From assembly GCA_913777665.1 (NCBI GenBank), contig CAJYTF010000054.1:1-33012 (forward strand): DNA of 33,012 nt. The letters run 5' to 3'. The position numbers were made by a program, and so were the translations under genes. Below, one piece after another: positions 1 to 8,509 of the stretch (its first letter is position 1; each line of letters begins with the position of its first letter). The notes under the pieces were generated by a model, which was given only the letters and a program-made list of their open reading frames with translations, did not search any database and was not told the origin of the DNA. This DNA is from an uncultured Myroides sp. (lineage in GTDB: Bacteria > Bacteroidota > Bacteroidia > Flavobacteriales > Flavobacteriaceae).

Positions 1-51
1 TAATTTAGTATTTTAAACGCACTTCAATTGGAGTGTTTTTACATTTTTACT

Positions 52-1746
52 ATGCGTTGGTCGTTAAAACAAAATCCCGATTCTTCAATAATTCAGCATT
101 TAAAAACTACTTTAAATGTAAGTCCGCTTGTGGCAAATTTGCTGGCACAGCGCGGTATTAGTACGTTTGATCAGGCTAAAAAGTTTTTCCGACCAGAACT
201 GGCAGATCTGTACAATCCGTATTTAATGAAAGGTATGGATAAAGCCGTTGCGCGTATAGAAAAAGCTATTTTAGCAAACGAACGTATTTTGGTTTTTGGT
301 GATTACGATGTTGACGGAACCACGGCGGTTGCCTTAATGTCGTCGTACTTGAAAAGTTTTTATCCCGATGTTGATACCTATATTCCCGATCGTTATGCAG
401 AAGGTTACGGAATATCAAACCAAGGAATCGATTATGCCGAAGACAACGGAATTACACTGATTATTGCGTTAGATTGCGGTATAAAATCAATCGATAAAAT
501 AGAATATGCCAACCAAAAAGGAATCGATTTTGTAATCTGCGACCACCATTTGCCCGGAGATGAGGTTCCAAATGCTGTTGCGGTTTTAGATCCTAAACAA
601 AAAGACTGCAACTATCCGTTTAAGGAATTGTGTGGTTGTGGTGTGGGTTTTAAGTTGATACAGGCTTTGGCGGCAAATCGCGGAGAAACCATCGAAGATT
701 TAATTCTGTATTTAGATTTGGTTGCTACAGCCATTGCAGCCGATATTGTGCCGATTGTCGATGAAAACCGCATCTTGGCATATTATGGTTTGCAGGTTAT
801 TAACAGCAATCCGCGATCTGGAATTTTAGCAATGAAAAAGCAGTTTGGCATTAAAGAATTCACGATTACCGATGTAGTTTTTAAAATCGCACCGCGGATA
901 AATGCCGCCGGACGTATTAAACACGGAAATTATGCGGTTAGATTATTGACGGAATTTAATTTGGATGAAGCAATTGAATGTGCAAAAGAAATTGACGAGT
1001 TTAATATGAACCGACGAATTTTAGATCAACAGATTACCGAAGAAGCATTAAATCAGATTGTTGAAAATAACGAAGAAACCACGTTTTCATCGGTTGTTTA
1101 TCACGAAAGCTGGCACAAAGGTGTCATTGGAATTGTGGCTTCAAGGTTGATCGAAACGTATTACCGCCCAACGTTGGTTTTTACAAAAAGTGGAGATTAT
1201 CTGGCAGCTTCGGCTCGATCTGTTAAAGGGTTCGATGTGTATAAGGCATTAGAAAAATGTTCGGAACACATCATTCAGTTTGGCGGGCACATGTATGCGG
1301 CTGGTTTAACAATTAAAGATTCCGAGTACGAAAATTTTAAGTCGAAGTTTGAAGAAGTGGTGAAAGAAACCATTTGCGAAGAACAGCAAACCGAAGAAAT
1401 TGAAATTGATGCTGTTGTGAATTTTGATGATTTCGATGAAAAAACGCTCCGTATTTTGAAACAGTTCGAACCGCATGGTCCCGGAAATATGACGCCTGTT
1501 TTCTTTACACCCAATGTTTTTGATACTGGTAATGCGCAAACAATCGGTAAAAATAACGAGCATTTGCGTATGTTCGTCAAGCAGAATAATTCAAAACCTT
1601 TCCCTGCAATTGCCTTTAAAAAAGGAGATTTAATCAATACCACAAAAAATCTTAAACTAATGAATATGGTGTATTCGTTATCAGAAAATCAATGGAAAGA
1701 TAATGTAACCATACAACTTCAGGTAAAAGATTTTAATACGCTATAA
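52..1746 (+). CDS. recJ: Single-stranded-DNA-specific 5'-3' exonuclease RecJ
   Basis: A 564-aa DHH/DHHA1 phosphoesterase that degrades single-stranded DNA 5'-3' during recombination and mismatch/base-excision repair in the cytoplasm. The catalytic motifs are all visible: VFGDYDVDG (residues 81-89, metal-binding Asp residues), ALDCG (139-143) and the DHH signature CDHH (163-166). GCGVGFKL lies near 195-202 and PRINAAGR at 281-288. The DHHA1 part carries HKGVIGIVASR (355-365) and GGHMYAAG (411-418), followed by the C-terminal OB-fold region. Length and motif order match the family. The frame is open back to a TTG at 28, but the ATG at 52 gives MRWSLK, the start expected for RecJ in this phylum, so it is preferred. 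The asd gene follows 73 bp downstream on the same strand. Confidence 0.96.
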   Translation: MRWSLKQNPDSSIIQHLKTTLNVSPLVANLLAQRGISTFDQAKKFFRPELADLYNPYLMKGMDKAVARIEKAILANERILVFGDYDVDGTTAVALMSSYLKSFYPDVDTYIPDRYAEGYGISNQGIDYAEDNGITLIIALDCGIKSIDKIEYANQKGIDFVICDHHLPGDEVPNAVAVLDPKQKDCNYPFKELCGCGVGFKLIQALAANRGETIEDLILYLDLVATAIAADIVPIVDENRILAYYGLQVINSNPRSGILAMKKQFGIKEFTITDVVFKIAPRINAAGRIKHGNYAVRLLTEFNLDEAIECAKEIDEFNMNRRILDQQITEEALNQIVENNEETTFSSVVYHESWHKGVIGIVASRLIETYYRPTLVFTKSGDYLAASARSVKGFDVYKALEKCSEHIIQFGGHMYAAGLTIKDSEYENFKSKFEEVVKETICEEQQTEEIEIDAVVNFDDFDEKTLRILKQFEPHGPGNMTPVFFTPNVFDTGNAQTIGKNNEHLRMFVKQNNSKPFPAIAFKKGDLINTTKNLKLMNMVYSLSENQWKDNVTIQLQVKDFNTL

Positions 1747-1775
1747 TTTCATCATAAACTATTCAAATTATTGCA

Positions 1776-1783
1776 TATTTTTG
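1776..1783 (+). promoter_or_regulatory. Candidate -7 box of the asd promoter
   Basis: TATTTTTG fits the Bacteroidota -7 consensus TAnnTTTG and lies 36 nt before the asd ATG in the recJ-asd gap. No TTG is seen at a usual -33 distance, so this is a moderate call. Confidence 0.45.
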
Positions 1784-1819
1784 CTACTGCAAATTTTAAT
1801 CTTAAAACAAATTTTATCT

Positions 1820-2812
1820 ATGAGAGTAGCTGTAGTTGGCGCAACCGGTATGGTTGGCGAGGTAATGCTGAATGTTTTGGCAGAACGTAATTTTCCTGTA
1901 ACAGAATTAATTCCGGTAGCATCGGAAAAATCGGTTGGTAAGGAAATAGCTTTTAAGGATAAGAAGTATAAGGTGGTAAATTTGCAGACAGCCGTTGAAA
2001 TGAAGCCTGATGTGGCGCTGTTTTCGGCAGGTGGAGAAACATCGTTGGAATGGGCACCAAAATTTGCCGAAGTTGGTACAACCGTTGTAGATAATTCATC
2101 GGCTTGGCGAATGGATCCTACTAAAAAACTAATTGTTCCAGAAATTAATGCAAACGAATTAACCGCAACCGATAAAATTATTGCCAATCCAAACTGTTCA
2201 ACCATTCAATTGGTAATGGCTTTGGCTCCGTTACATAAAGAATATCAGATTAAACGCGTAATTGTATCAACATATCAATCGATTACTGGAACGGGTGTTA
2301 AAGCGGTTCAACAGTTAGAAAACGAGTATAACGGTGTAAAAGGCGAAATGGCGTATCATTACCAAATTCACAGAAATGCAATTCCACATTGTGATAGTTT
2401 CTTGGATAATGGTTACACCAAAGAAGAAATGAAACTGACCAACGAAACCAAAAAAATTATGGGAGACGACAGTATTAAGGTTACGGCTACAGCAGTTCGT
2501 ATTCCGGTTGTTGGCGGGCACAGTGAAGCAGTGAATATTGAGTTTGAAAATGATTTCGATTTAAACAAAGTTCGCGAGATATTGCAGAACACTCCGGGAA
2601 TCATGGTTCAGGACAATACCGATACCAATACCTATCCAATGCCTTTGTATGCACAAAATAAAAACGAGGTTTTGGTAGGAAGAATCCGTAGAGATGAAAG
2701 CCAGGAAAATACCTTAAACATGTGGATTGTTGCCGATAATTTACGAAAAGGCGCAGCAACCAACACCATACAAATTGCCGAATATTTGTTAGAAAACAAA
2801 TTAATAGGTTAA
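1820..2812 (+). CDS. asd: Aspartate-semialdehyde dehydrogenase
   Basis: A 330-aa cytoplasmic enzyme that reduces aspartyl-4-phosphate to aspartate-4-semialdehyde with NADPH. This is the branch point towards lysine/diaminopimelate, threonine and methionine. The N-terminal Rossmann motif GATGMVG is at residues 7-13. The nucleophilic Cys126 sits in NPNCST, and the acid/base His234 in GGHSEAV. The frame is open upstream to a TTG at 1781, but the ATG at 1820 places the beta strand MRVAVVGATG exactly at the N-terminus, as in the family. The gene is complete with no lesion. It probably has its own promoter (TATTTTTG at 1776) and is followed by an AT-richer gene of unknown function. Confidence 0.96.
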   Translation: MRVAVVGATGMVGEVMLNVLAERNFPVTELIPVASEKSVGKEIAFKDKKYKVVNLQTAVEMKPDVALFSAGGETSLEWAPKFAEVGTTVVDNSSAWRMDPTKKLIVPEINANELTATDKIIANPNCSTIQLVMALAPLHKEYQIKRVIVSTYQSITGTGVKAVQQLENEYNGVKGEMAYHYQIHRNAIPHCDSFLDNGYTKEEMKLTNETKKIMGDDSIKVTATAVRIPVVGGHSEAVNIEFENDFDLNKVREILQNTPGIMVQDNTDTNTYPMPLYAQNKNEVLVGRIRRDESQENTLNMWIVADNLRKGAATNTIQIAEYLLENKLIG

Positions 2813-2848
2813 GTTTATAAGAACTGTACATTATTTTAGAAAGGATCA

Positions 2849-3631
2849 ATGAAAAATTTATTTTTATTTTTAATAACGTTTACATTCTCAAATATTTACT
2901 CACAAACTGATTACTTTGAAGGGAAAAGGACTTATTGTGAACTTTTTGAAAATGAAAGAATTAAAGAGATTTTTCCTCTTGGTATTAAATGTGTACAAAA
3001 CAGACAGTATTTAGGATCTGCGATTGAAATTTTTACTGATGTAATAAAAATTGATGCTACATTTTGTGATGCTTATTTTTGGGCAGGCTATGCTTTTAGG
3101 TTGAGCAATATGAATAAAGAGGCTGTTGCAATGTACTATATAGCTGATAGTTTAGCTCAAAATAAATCAATTGAATTCAAACAAAATCTAGCAAGTACAA
3201 GTATGATAATTGGGGCTGATAGTTTGGCTAGAAGAAAATTTGAAGAAATTAAAGAATATTTTCCAAATAGTCCTGAAGGATTTTATGGAGTTGCATTAAC
3301 GTCTACAAAAATTGGAGATGTTATCTATGGTTTAGAAAATATAAACATAGCCGAAAATAAATATAATGAACCCAATGAGGATGCTCAACTTTTAAAAGCG
3401 ATTCTTTTGACTTTGAATGAAAAGTATTCGGAATCAATTTCTTACTATGAAAAGATAAAAAATAAATTTAGCAAACTAGATCATTTTAATGGAAATTATG
3501 CTTTAAGTTTATATGAAATTGGTTCAGAAAATAAAGATGAAAAAAGTATAAAATTAGCTAAAAAATATTACAACAAAGTAAGGAAAAAAGAAGAGCTTAC
3601 TGAATATATACGCAGTAAGTTCGAAAATTAA
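2849..3631 (+). CDS. Secreted TPR-like protein of unknown function
   Basis: A 260-aa protein with an N-terminal signal peptide (hydrophobic residues 3-16, likely cleavage near IYS-Q). The rest is helical with helix-turn-helix repeats resembling tetratricopeptides: a Gly-Tyr-Ala-Phe segment near 75, EGFYGVALTSTKIG near 150, and KYSESISYYEKI near 190. It would act in the periplasm or at the envelope as a protein-interaction scaffold, but no partner can be named. It starts 36 nt after asd with an AGAAAGGA purine stretch before the ATG. Its base composition is clearly more AT-rich than recJ and asd, so it may have been acquired separately. The TPR assignment rests on pattern, not on a profile search. 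Confidence 0.75.
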   Translation: MKNLFLFLITFTFSNIYSQTDYFEGKRTYCELFENERIKEIFPLGIKCVQNRQYLGSAIEIFTDVIKIDATFCDAYFWAGYAFRLSNMNKEAVAMYYIADSLAQNKSIEFKQNLASTSMIIGADSLARRKFEEIKEYFPNSPEGFYGVALTSTKIGDVIYGLENINIAENKYNEPNEDAQLLKAILLTLNEKYSESISYYEKIKNKFSKLDHFNGNYALSLYEIGSENKDEKSIKLAKKYYNKVRKKEELTEYIRSKFEN

Positions 3632-3749
3632 AACATATCAAAAGTTGATTGCCTTTTAGAGCGAACTACAGTAAAACTATATTGAGATTGGAATTTTGAA
3701 GTTAAAAATTTCACCTTATGCAATTGGTTATATAATAATATCTTCATAA

Positions 3750-3777
3750 AAAACTCTTGATTTGTCAAGAGTTTTTT
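3750..3777 (+). terminator. Terminator hairpin overlapping the next promoter
   Basis: A perfect 11-bp inverted repeat, AAAACTCTTGA (3750-3760) and TCAAGAGTTTT (3765-3775), has a TTTG loop and a T run. It lies 118 bp beyond the TPR gene and runs into the TATATTTG promoter box of the following gene. Confidence 0.75.
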
Positions 3778-3784
3778 ATATTTG
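3757..3784 (+). promoter_or_regulatory. Promoter TTG-N17-TATATTTG
   Basis: The -33 TTG (3757-3759) lies inside the left arm of the terminator hairpin, and the -7 box TATATTTG is at 3777-3784. The ATG of the His-rich gene begins 7 nt after the box, so the transcript would have almost no 5' leader. Confidence 0.7.
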
Positions 3785-3791
3785 CAGTTAT

Positions 3792-4124
3792 ATGAAATCA
3801 AACAAGCAAATAATTTCGTGGTTTTTTAGCATTTGCGTTCTTGTAACGTTAATGTTTCAATCTGCGCACAGTTATTCGCATTTGGTTTCCGATTTTTTAA
3901 GTACAGATTCGCATCATGCCAATCATGATCAAATGGCAAACCATCATTCAGATGATTGTCAAATCTGTCACTTTACTTTTAGTCCGTTTACAACTGTTAC
4001 ACCAGATGTAATCGTATTTTATTCTTCAATAACGTATCCAAAATTAAATGTAACGCACCATACAAACTATGTTGATGCTTCGTTTGATTTTATCTCGCTT
4101 CGCGGTCCGCCGGTTTTTGTTTAA
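3792..4124 (+). CDS. Small His-rich exported/membrane protein, probable metal binder
   Basis: A 110-aa protein with one N-terminal hydrophobic segment (residues 8-24, signal peptide or anchor). A His-rich stretch follows (SHHANHDQMANHHSDDC) and then CQICHF. About ten His and two close Cys residues could bind Zn or Cu. The C-terminus ends in FISLRGPPVFV; the RGPP tail recurs, from memory, in small proteins next to metal-type TonB receptors in Bacteroidota, but no exact family is claimed. The ATG at 3792 is preferred over upstream in-frame codons because the promoter box TATATTTG overlaps any longer start. It precedes the TonB-dependent receptor by 213 bp, which contain a repeat element but no clear second promoter, so co-transcription is likely. 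Confidence 0.75.
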   Translation: MKSNKQIISWFFSICVLVTLMFQSAHSYSHLVSDFLSTDSHHANHDQMANHHSDDCQICHFTFSPFTTVTPDVIVFYSSITYPKLNVTHHTNYVDASFDFISLRGPPVFV

Positions 4125-4158
4125 ACTGTAAGATTTATCGATGAATTGATTGCTATTA

Positions 4159-4246
4159 CGTCATTTTGTCAAGCTGAACTTGATTCAGCTTCGCATAATT
4201 ATTTTAAAATGTATAATGAGATTCCAGATCAAGTCTGGAATGACAT
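4159..4246. repeat. Two-hairpin intergenic repeat bounded by GTCATT/AATGAC
   Basis: Terminal inverted repeat GTCATT (4160-4165) and AATGAC (4239-4244). Inside are two perfect 8-bp hairpins: AAGCTGAA-CTTGA-TTCAGCTT (4171-4191) and ATTCCAGA-TCAAG-TCTGGAAT (4221-4241). The two 5-nt loops are exact reverse complements of each other. An AT-rich spacer lies between them. It looks like a dispersed non-coding repeat. Confidence 0.75.
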
Positions 4247-4337
4247 AAAGTTTGTTTAAGCAGACTTGCAAATGGGTAACATATTCATCCAGATAAATCA
4301 AATCAAAACCATTTACAAAAATAAAAAAGCTCACAAA

Positions 4338-6683
4338 ATGCGTTTATTATTAACGATTGTTTTGTGTATGTTGGGCTATGGCGTTTTTGCGCAGCACCAA
4401 ATAACCGGTGTTGTAAAAAACGTTGATGGTGAAAGCATACCAAACAGTCATGTTGATTTAAGCAGTAGTTGTGTAGATACAGATGCATCGGGAACTTTTA
4501 TTTTTACGGATCTGCAAAGCGGTTCGTACACCTTAAAAGTTTCGGCAGATGGTTATGGCATTTTTCAGGAGAAAATTCATTTGAATCAATCAAAACAAAT
4601 TACGGTTGTTTTAAACGAAGAAGAAACGCTTGAAACACTTGTAATACACACGGCACAACAAAAAGCTTACAATCAGCAAAAAGTTACACAGAAATATCTA
4701 CAAGATAATTATAGCAACAGTTTGGCAAAAACCTTATCAAACGTGGTTGGTTTAGATGCCGTTACCGTTGGTTCGCAAACCGCAAAACCTATGATGCGCG
4801 GCTTGGGATTCACACGTTTGGCTGTTACCGAAAACGGTATTAAGCAGGAAGGGCAACAATGGGGTGCCGATCACGGTTTGGAAATTGATGCGTTAACTAC
4901 CGAAAGTGTTAATGTTGTTAAAGGCGTTGGCACAATTACGCACGGATCGGACGCGATTGCGGGTGTGATAGAAGTTAACAACGAAACAATTCCAACCGAT
5001 GATTTTAAGGCGCAATACATTACAACGGCTCAAAGCGTAAACAAATCGTGGGCAAACGCGCTGAATATGTCGTACAAAAAAGGCAATCATTTTTATAAAT
5101 TTAAAACAGCGTACACCACATTTGCCGATTTTAAGGTTCCTGTTGATGAAATAACGTATCTATCGACAAAAATTCCGTTGACCAATGGAAACATGACCAA
5201 TACTGCCGGAAACGAGCTATCGGTTTATGGGCAATGGGGTTATGTAAAAGGTGATTTTCAGAGTATTTTAAGCATCAGTCAGTTTCAAAATAAATCGGGA
5301 TTTTTTGCAGGCGCACACGGAATTCCTTCTGTGAATGATGCCAAGCCCGACGGTAGCGAACGAAACATCGGCATGCCTTATCAGCAGGTAAATCATACAA
5401 AAGTAACTTATCATGCAAAATGGCTAAACACGCACGATGTATGGGATTTTAAGTTTGGTTTTCAACGCAACCACCGTAAGGAATACAGTTTGTTTCATAC
5501 ACATTATTCCAATCAGGTGCCGCCCGAAATCAATCCTAATTTAGAGTTAGATTTTAAATTGAATACCCTGAACGCCGAATTATCGTACAAAAAAGACTGG
5601 CTGTTAGATCATACCACTATTTTAGGTGTTCAAAGTCAGTATCAAACCAACGATATTGCGGGTTACAGTTATTTAATGCCAGAATATAACCGTTGGAATT
5701 TAGGTGTTTTCGGAAAACATACCTGGAGTTTTGCAACCGATTGGAATTTGGAATTAGGCGCGCGATACGATGTTGCCAATGTAAAAGTTGCCGGTTTTTT
5801 TGATGAGGTGTTGTTTGATTATTTATCACAACGCGGCACACCAGAAGATCAGGCAAGGCAAAATGCCCAACGTGCGGAATCGTTATCTAAAGATTTTTCA
5901 AGAGGAAACGTAGCTTTTGGCGTATCGCACCAAATCACGGCCGATTGGGAAAGTACGCTTACAGTGGCATCAAACTTCCGGTTTCCAACAGCAATGGAAT
6001 TAAGTTCGAACGGAATTCACCATGGCGCTTTTCGTCACGAACAAGGAAATCAGAATTTAGATGTTGAAAAAGGCTGGGCTTTCGATTTAAGTCAGCATTT
6101 CCACAAAAATAACTTTAAAATAAACGCAAGTGCTTATTTATATTATTTCACTAATTACATTTTCTTAAAACCAACGGGCACGTTTTCTATTTTGCCACAC
6201 GGCGGACAGGTTTACAAATACGACCAATCAAAAGCGATGCTTACCGGTTTAGAGGTTGATGCGCAGTACCAGTGGAACAAATTTGGTTTCCAGGCACAGG
6301 CGGCTTATTTGTACAATAAGCAGATTAGTGATTCGGGTGTTGATTATCCTTTGCCGTTTTCAACCCCAATTAACGGACAATTTAATGTTCAATATTATTT
6401 AAAAGATGGTAGTTTACTACAGCAAAATCAGTTTCAAGTAGGTTTAAAAACGGCTTTGCAACAAAACAGAATTGCCCAAAACGAAGAAGTAACACCGGGC
6501 TACACCATTGCAAATGCACAATTTAGTTCGGTACTAAACTTTAAAGGTTTCAAGCCGCAAATTCGTTTACAGGTGAACAATGTTTTTAACACGGTTTACT
6601 ATCATCACAACAGTTTTTACCGCGCTTTGGATATTCCGGAGTTTGGCAGAAACATTCAAATTTTTATAACAATTCCCTTTTAA
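4338..6683 (+). CDS. TonB-dependent outer-membrane receptor, ZnuD-like, with carboxypeptidase-like N-terminal domain
   Basis: A 781-aa outer-membrane active transporter. The signal peptide is residues 1-19 (ending VFAQ). Residues about 20-95 form a carboxypeptidase-regulatory-like beta domain (ITGVVKNVDGESIPNSHV). A TonB-box-like ETLVIHT is at 99-105. The plug domain at about 115-220 includes PMMRGLGFTRLAV, QWGADHGLEID and GSDAIAGVIEV, which resemble zinc receptors of the ZnuD type. The beta barrel ends in an aromatic residue (IFITIPF), as outer-membrane proteins require. Extracellular segments contain His clusters (IHHGAFRHE, YYHHNSFYR). The frame extends upstream to 4266, but the ATG at 4338 gives a clean signal peptide. 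The substrate is inferred to be a metal or metal complex from the His-rich neighbours; Zn is favoured, while Cu or another metal is possible. Confidence 0.9.
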   Translation: MRLLLTIVLCMLGYGVFAQHQITGVVKNVDGESIPNSHVDLSSSCVDTDASGTFIFTDLQSGSYTLKVSADGYGIFQEKIHLNQSKQITVVLNEEETLETLVIHTAQQKAYNQQKVTQKYLQDNYSNSLAKTLSNVVGLDAVTVGSQTAKPMMRGLGFTRLAVTENGIKQEGQQWGADHGLEIDALTTESVNVVKGVGTITHGSDAIAGVIEVNNETIPTDDFKAQYITTAQSVNKSWANALNMSYKKGNHFYKFKTAYTTFADFKVPVDEITYLSTKIPLTNGNMTNTAGNELSVYGQWGYVKGDFQSILSISQFQNKSGFFAGAHGIPSVNDAKPDGSERNIGMPYQQVNHTKVTYHAKWLNTHDVWDFKFGFQRNHRKEYSLFHTHYSNQVPPEINPNLELDFKLNTLNAELSYKKDWLLDHTTILGVQSQYQTNDIAGYSYLMPEYNRWNLGVFGKHTWSFATDWNLELGARYDVANVKVAGFFDEVLFDYLSQRGTPEDQARQNAQRAESLSKDFSRGNVAFGVSHQITADWESTLTVASNFRFPTAMELSSNGIHHGAFRHEQGNQNLDVEKGWAFDLSQHFHKNNFKINASAYLYYFTNYIFLKPTGTFSILPHGGQVYKYDQSKAMLTGLEVDAQYQWNKFGFQAQAAYLYNKQISDSGVDYPLPFSTPINGQFNVQYYLKDGSLLQQNQFQVGLKTALQQNRIAQNEEVTPGYTIANAQFSSVLNFKGFKPQIRLQVNNVFNTVYYHHNSFYRALDIPEFGRNIQIFITIPF

Positions 6684-6701
6684 TTTAAAAAGAAATCAAT
6701 C

Positions 6702-7151
6702 ATGAAAAAATTAGCAAGTTTAAGTTTCGCAATAATTAGTTTATTAGCAGTTTCATCATGTTCAGACGATGATGCAGTGGTAGATACAACAAAGCCAACT
6801 ATTGAAATCATTTCGCCAACAGATCATCAGGAAGTTGAACCGGGATCTGTTTTTACGGTAAAAGCAAATTTGGCAGATAATGTAGGTTTGGCAAGTTACA
6901 AAATCGAAATTCACTCGGCAGAAGACGGTCACGAACATAAAGCAAAGCAGTTACATGACGAACATTACGAATATGCATTCACAGGCGAGGTTCCTAACAA
7001 AGCGGCAACTTATGCCTTAGAACACGCAATCAACATCCCAGCCGATGCACCGGAAGAGCATTACCATGTTGGAATTACGGTTTTAGATGTAAACGGTAAC
7101 CAAAACCAGCAGTTTGTTGAAATTTTTATTGGTCACGATCACCATCATTAA
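6702..7151 (+). CDS. His-rich DUF4625 lipoprotein
   Basis: A 149-aa lipoprotein with signal peptide and lipobox LAVSSC (Cys near 20) followed by acidic residues SDDDA. The body is an Ig-like DUF4625 domain (PTIEIISPTDHQEVEPGS, then LADNVGLASYKIEIHS). It carries about 13 His residues in EDGHEHK, LHDEHYEY, EEHYHVG and the C-terminal GHDHHH, consistent with surface or periplasmic metal capture. It begins 18 bp after the TonB-dependent receptor and ends before a strong terminator, so it is probably the last gene of that operon. Function is inferred: it could feed metal to the receptor or act as a sensor/buffer. Confidence 0.85.
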   Translation: MKKLASLSFAIISLLAVSSCSDDDAVVDTTKPTIEIISPTDHQEVEPGSVFTVKANLADNVGLASYKIEIHSAEDGHEHKAKQLHDEHYEYAFTGEVPNKAATYALEHAINIPADAPEEHYHVGITVLDVNGNQNQQFVEIFIGHDHHH

Positions 7152-7174
7152 TAGATTTATTGTTTTTTTTACAG

Positions 7175-7206
7175 ATCCCAAATCATTTAGGTTTGGGATT
7201 TTTTTA
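7175..7206 (+). terminator. Rho-independent terminator
   Basis: ATCCCAAA (7175-7182) pairs with TTTGGGAT (7192-7199) and is followed by a T run. It closes the receptor/DUF4625 operon. Confidence 0.85.
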
Positions 7207-7274
7207 TTAAAAGATTAACCAAAATCTAAATGTTAAGCCCGTTTTAAGAATACTAAAATGTAAAATTAATCGTT

Positions 7275-7282
7275 TATCTTTG
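7275..7282 (+). promoter_or_regulatory. Candidate -7 box TATCTTTG
   Basis: An exact match to TAnnTTTG, 20 nt before the ATG of the second DUF4625 gene and downstream of the terminator. No good -33 TTG was found at a standard distance. Confidence 0.55.
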
Positions 7283-7302
7283 AAGATTAAATAAATCTAA
7301 TT

Positions 7303-7743
7303 ATGAAATTTTTCAAACAAATAAGTCTTTTATTTTTACTAACAACCGCTTTTACTTTTGTTGGCTGTAATGACGAAGATCCGGACACTGTTGGTCCAAC
7401 AATTGAAATTACCAATATTCCAGATAATAAAGAATTTAAGTACGGCGAAGATTTGTTCATGAACTTTAGATTTACAGATCAAACAGGAGTTTACGAATAT
7501 GCGTATGAAATTTATTCGAAAGATTTTTTACCTAAAGAGTTTAAAGTTAATCAAAGACATTTTGATCTTCAAGGGTATTATACCGAGATAAATCAAATGC
7601 AGACAGTAATATTACCTGCAAAATCGGCTACTGAAACGTATGCTGAAGGCGATTATGTAATAGAAGTAAAAGCATCAGACATCAATCAAAGAATCACAAC
7701 TTATTACAAGCCAATACGTATTGTTTATCCGGCAACGGAATAA
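7303..7743 (+). CDS. DUF4625 lipoprotein (second copy, His-poor)
   Basis: A 146-aa lipoprotein with a hydrophobic signal and lipobox FVGC followed by NDED. It has the same domain layout as the upstream lipoprotein: GPTIEITNIPDNKEFKYGED, then FRFTDQTGVYEYAYEIYS. It lacks the His clusters and the HDHHH tail, so the fold is shared but probably not metal binding. It starts its own transcription unit after a terminator and is followed 10 bp later by the first YD-repeat-like lipoprotein, suggesting co-transcription. Its role is unknown. Confidence 0.82.
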   Translation: MKFFKQISLLFLLTTAFTFVGCNDEDPDTVGPTIEITNIPDNKEFKYGEDLFMNFRFTDQTGVYEYAYEIYSKDFLPKEFKVNQRHFDLQGYYTEINQMQTVILPAKSATETYAEGDYVIEVKASDINQRITTYYKPIRIVYPATE

Positions 7744-7753
7744 TTCAAAATAT

Positions 7754-8488
7754 ATGAAAAAGATTATAGTACCTGTTTTAATGGCATCAGCCGTATTTGT
7801 TTCGTGTAAAAACGACGACAATGTTGCCGATGTAAAAAAACTTCCAAAATCAATAACCAGTGTAAATGGTAATTTGTTGTTTACCTACAGTACAAGCGGA
7901 CAATTGGTTAAGGTAACCGATAAGGATTCTGAAACTGAATACACCGAAACTATTTTTACATACGACAGCACCGGCAAAGTAACAAAGTTTGTAACCATTT
8001 ATAACGATCCTACAGGGACCGAAACCGATTCGTACATCATTACTTACCCAACAGCAAATCAAGCAAGAGTAACTGGTGACGATAATGATTACGTTTTGTT
8101 TAACTTCAACGAAAAAGGTCAGGTTTTAAACTTTAGCAATGCAGATCTTTTAGTCGCTTTTACTTACGATACCAAAGGTAATATTGTAAAAATTGTCAAC
8201 GAAAATTCTACAACAACCGCAAGTTACAATAACGACAAAGGTATTTTAAGCGGTATAACATCGCCTAAATGGGTGTTGTTGTTAAGCGATTTTGATTTAC
8301 ATTACTTTGCAGAAAACAACCCAATTTCAGTAACAAATGTTTCAGAAAACCAAGGAACAACTTACACTTCGTCTGAAACTTATTCGTATCCGGTAGAACA
8401 TGTAATTGATGGATATCCAACACGGATGTCTGTAAATTACACCGAAAACGGATCAACAGAAAACGAAATTTATACCATTAATTATTAA
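7754..8488 (+). CDS. YD-repeat-like lipoprotein, paralogue A
   Basis: A 244-aa lipoprotein with signal peptide and lipobox VFVSC followed by KNDDN. The body contains short beta-strand repeats of the Rhs/YD style (FTYSTSGQLVKVTD, FTYDSTGKVTKFV, FTYDTKGNIVKIV) and a conserved GILSGITSPKWVLLL segment near the C-terminal third. It is related to the next two genes; Bacteroidota lipoproteins of this type have been placed near DUF4595, which I cannot confirm. The ATG at 7754 is chosen because the longer frame from 7721 overlaps the upstream gene and spoils the signal peptide. A surface or periplasmic location is likely; function is unknown. Confidence 0.8.
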   Translation: MKKIIVPVLMASAVFVSCKNDDNVADVKKLPKSITSVNGNLLFTYSTSGQLVKVTDKDSETEYTETIFTYDSTGKVTKFVTIYNDPTGTETDSYIITYPTANQARVTGDDNDYVLFNFNEKGQVLNFSNADLLVAFTYDTKGNIVKIVNENSTTTASYNNDKGILSGITSPKWVLLLSDFDLHYFAENNPISVTNVSENQGTTYTSSETYSYPVEHVIDGYPTRMSVNYTENGSTENEIYTINY

Positions 8489-8509
8489 ACAATTAATATT
8501 GCAATAAAT

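Noticed and set aside
1275..1643. A 122-codon minus-strand frame inside recJ
   Set aside because: It lies opposite an intact, motif-complete recJ and has no start context, signal or recognisable domain; it is an antisense shadow.
1768..2205. A 145-codon minus-strand frame opposite the 5' half of asd
   Set aside because: Overlaps the catalytic core of a well-supported gene, and its composition is that of complement sequence.
4250..4337. Zur or Fur operator before the TonB receptor
   Set aside because: Only weak, non-palindromic matches (TTGCAAAT region) were seen; nothing convincing enough to annotate.
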